From Gemmatimonadota bacterium (lineage in GTDB: Bacteria > Gemmatimonadota > Gemmatimonadetes > Gemmatimonadales > GWC2-71-9), in NCBI GenBank assembly GCA_022573095.1, contig JACZUR010000031.1, positions 1 through 14,168 of the forward strand: DNA of 14,168 nt. Reading direction: 5' to 3'. Each line of letters opens with the position of its first letter. Position 1 is the stretch's first letter. Position numbers and translations under genes: made by a program. The notes under the pieces were generated by a model that saw only the letters and a list, made by a program, of their open reading frames with translations, did no database searches and had not been told where the DNA came from. This document shows positions 13,751 through 14,168 of this stretch, in pieces.

Positions 13751-14168
13751 TTATTGAGAGGAGGCTAGTTTCGAGTTAACAAGCCACTTCTGAGAGTGCC
13801 GTGACGCCCAACCGATATAGTGCTGCTGGATCGTCCGGGATTGAAGCATCCGAGAGTTCGGGTCAGATGTCTCTTCTGGCAAGATGCAATGGATGCCGCC
13901 CGGCGCTGTCAACTCTTTTAGGACTGTGATCACCCTATTTACCTCCGCTGTCGACAGAGAGCTGAGGGCCATGGGATCCAATACGACGAGTGTTGCAACG
14001 ACTTCAGGAAACCAGCTACCCCCAAGGTCGACCACAAAAGCTTCGAAGCGGGATACCAACGCTTCGCTGGCTGCACGGTGTTCAGCCGCGTCAACCGTCT
14101 CGAGTTCACCGTCGACAAATAGGACAGGGACGTCGTGAGCCGCCAAGAAGAAGCCTCTGCCAAGGGCT
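13751..14168 (-). CDS. Unrecognised protein, N-terminus beyond the window
   Basis: The minus-strand frame is open from the right edge (14168) to TAA at 13751, about 139 codons. The only start inside is a TTG at 14146 without a ribosome binding site, so the gene most likely begins outside the window. The visible part alternates hydrophobic strands and helices (HDVPVLFVDGELETVD, EAFVVDLGG, VVATLVVLDPM, LTAPGGIHCILPEE). That pattern would suit a Rossmann-like or methyltransferase/receiver-type alpha-beta fold, but no diagnostic motif is present and I do not name a family. It converges on the histone-like gene, with the terminator hairpin between them. Confidence 0.6.
   Translation of the reverse strand, partial: ALGRGFFLAAHDVPVLFVDGELETVDAAEHRAASEALVSRFEAFVVDLGGSWFPEVVATLVVLDPMALSSLSTAEVNRVITVLKELTAPGGIHCILPEETSDPNSRMLQSRTIQQHYIGWASRHSQKWLVNSKLASSQ

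Overview
The window looks like chromosomal DNA from a free-living bacterium of middling-high GC that uses the standard code and several TTG, GTG and CTG starts. The style of the class A penicillin-binding protein, a lysine/alanine histone-H1-like protein and a threonine dehydrogenase/KBL pair make me think of the Gemmatimonadota. That placement rests on memory of protein style, not on a search, and is tentative. No insertion sequence, phage gene, tRNA, rRNA or CRISPR array is visible.

Left part (1-4638). A tyrosyl-tRNA synthetase runs leftwards off the window edge. Divergent from it is a bifunctional class A penicillin-binding protein, followed by a metal-dependent amidohydrolase/deaminase whose best start is a CTG behind a strong ribosome binding site. 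Next comes a gap of about 570 bases (4639-5207). Its right half can fold into a long, interrupted hairpin with a symmetrical central bubble and a GNRA-type tetraloop. It is the best candidate for an uncharacterised structured RNA here, with a shape that recalls 6S RNA.

Middle part (5208-9755, all plus strand). An HNH endonuclease is followed, after a plausible promoter, by a tight run of three genes. The first is an AMP-forming acyl-CoA synthetase-like protein that has lost the A10 lysine and has an altered P-loop. The second is a NYN-domain putative RNase with two LOTUS-like regions and a long basic tail. The third is an alkyladenine DNA glycosylase. The NYN gene appears frameshifted at a G run in its tail; restoring the frame gives a coherent C-terminus that stops 3 bases before the glycosylase start.

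Right part (9756-14168). On the minus strand, threonine 3-dehydrogenase and 2-amino-3-ketobutyrate CoA ligase form the two-step threonine-to-glycine operon. Upstream of them on the same strand is a short gene that fuses the N-terminal 2Fe-2S ferredoxin end of a formate-dehydrogenase alpha subunit directly to its extreme C-terminal molybdopterin-binding end. The whole catalytic middle is missing, in frame. After a gap of about 560 bases with a perfect -10 hexamer and a perfect hairpin comes a small, extremely basic histone-H1-like gene with five 15-base tandem repeats and a strong terminator hairpin. A partial, unrecognised ORF enters from the right edge on the minus strand.
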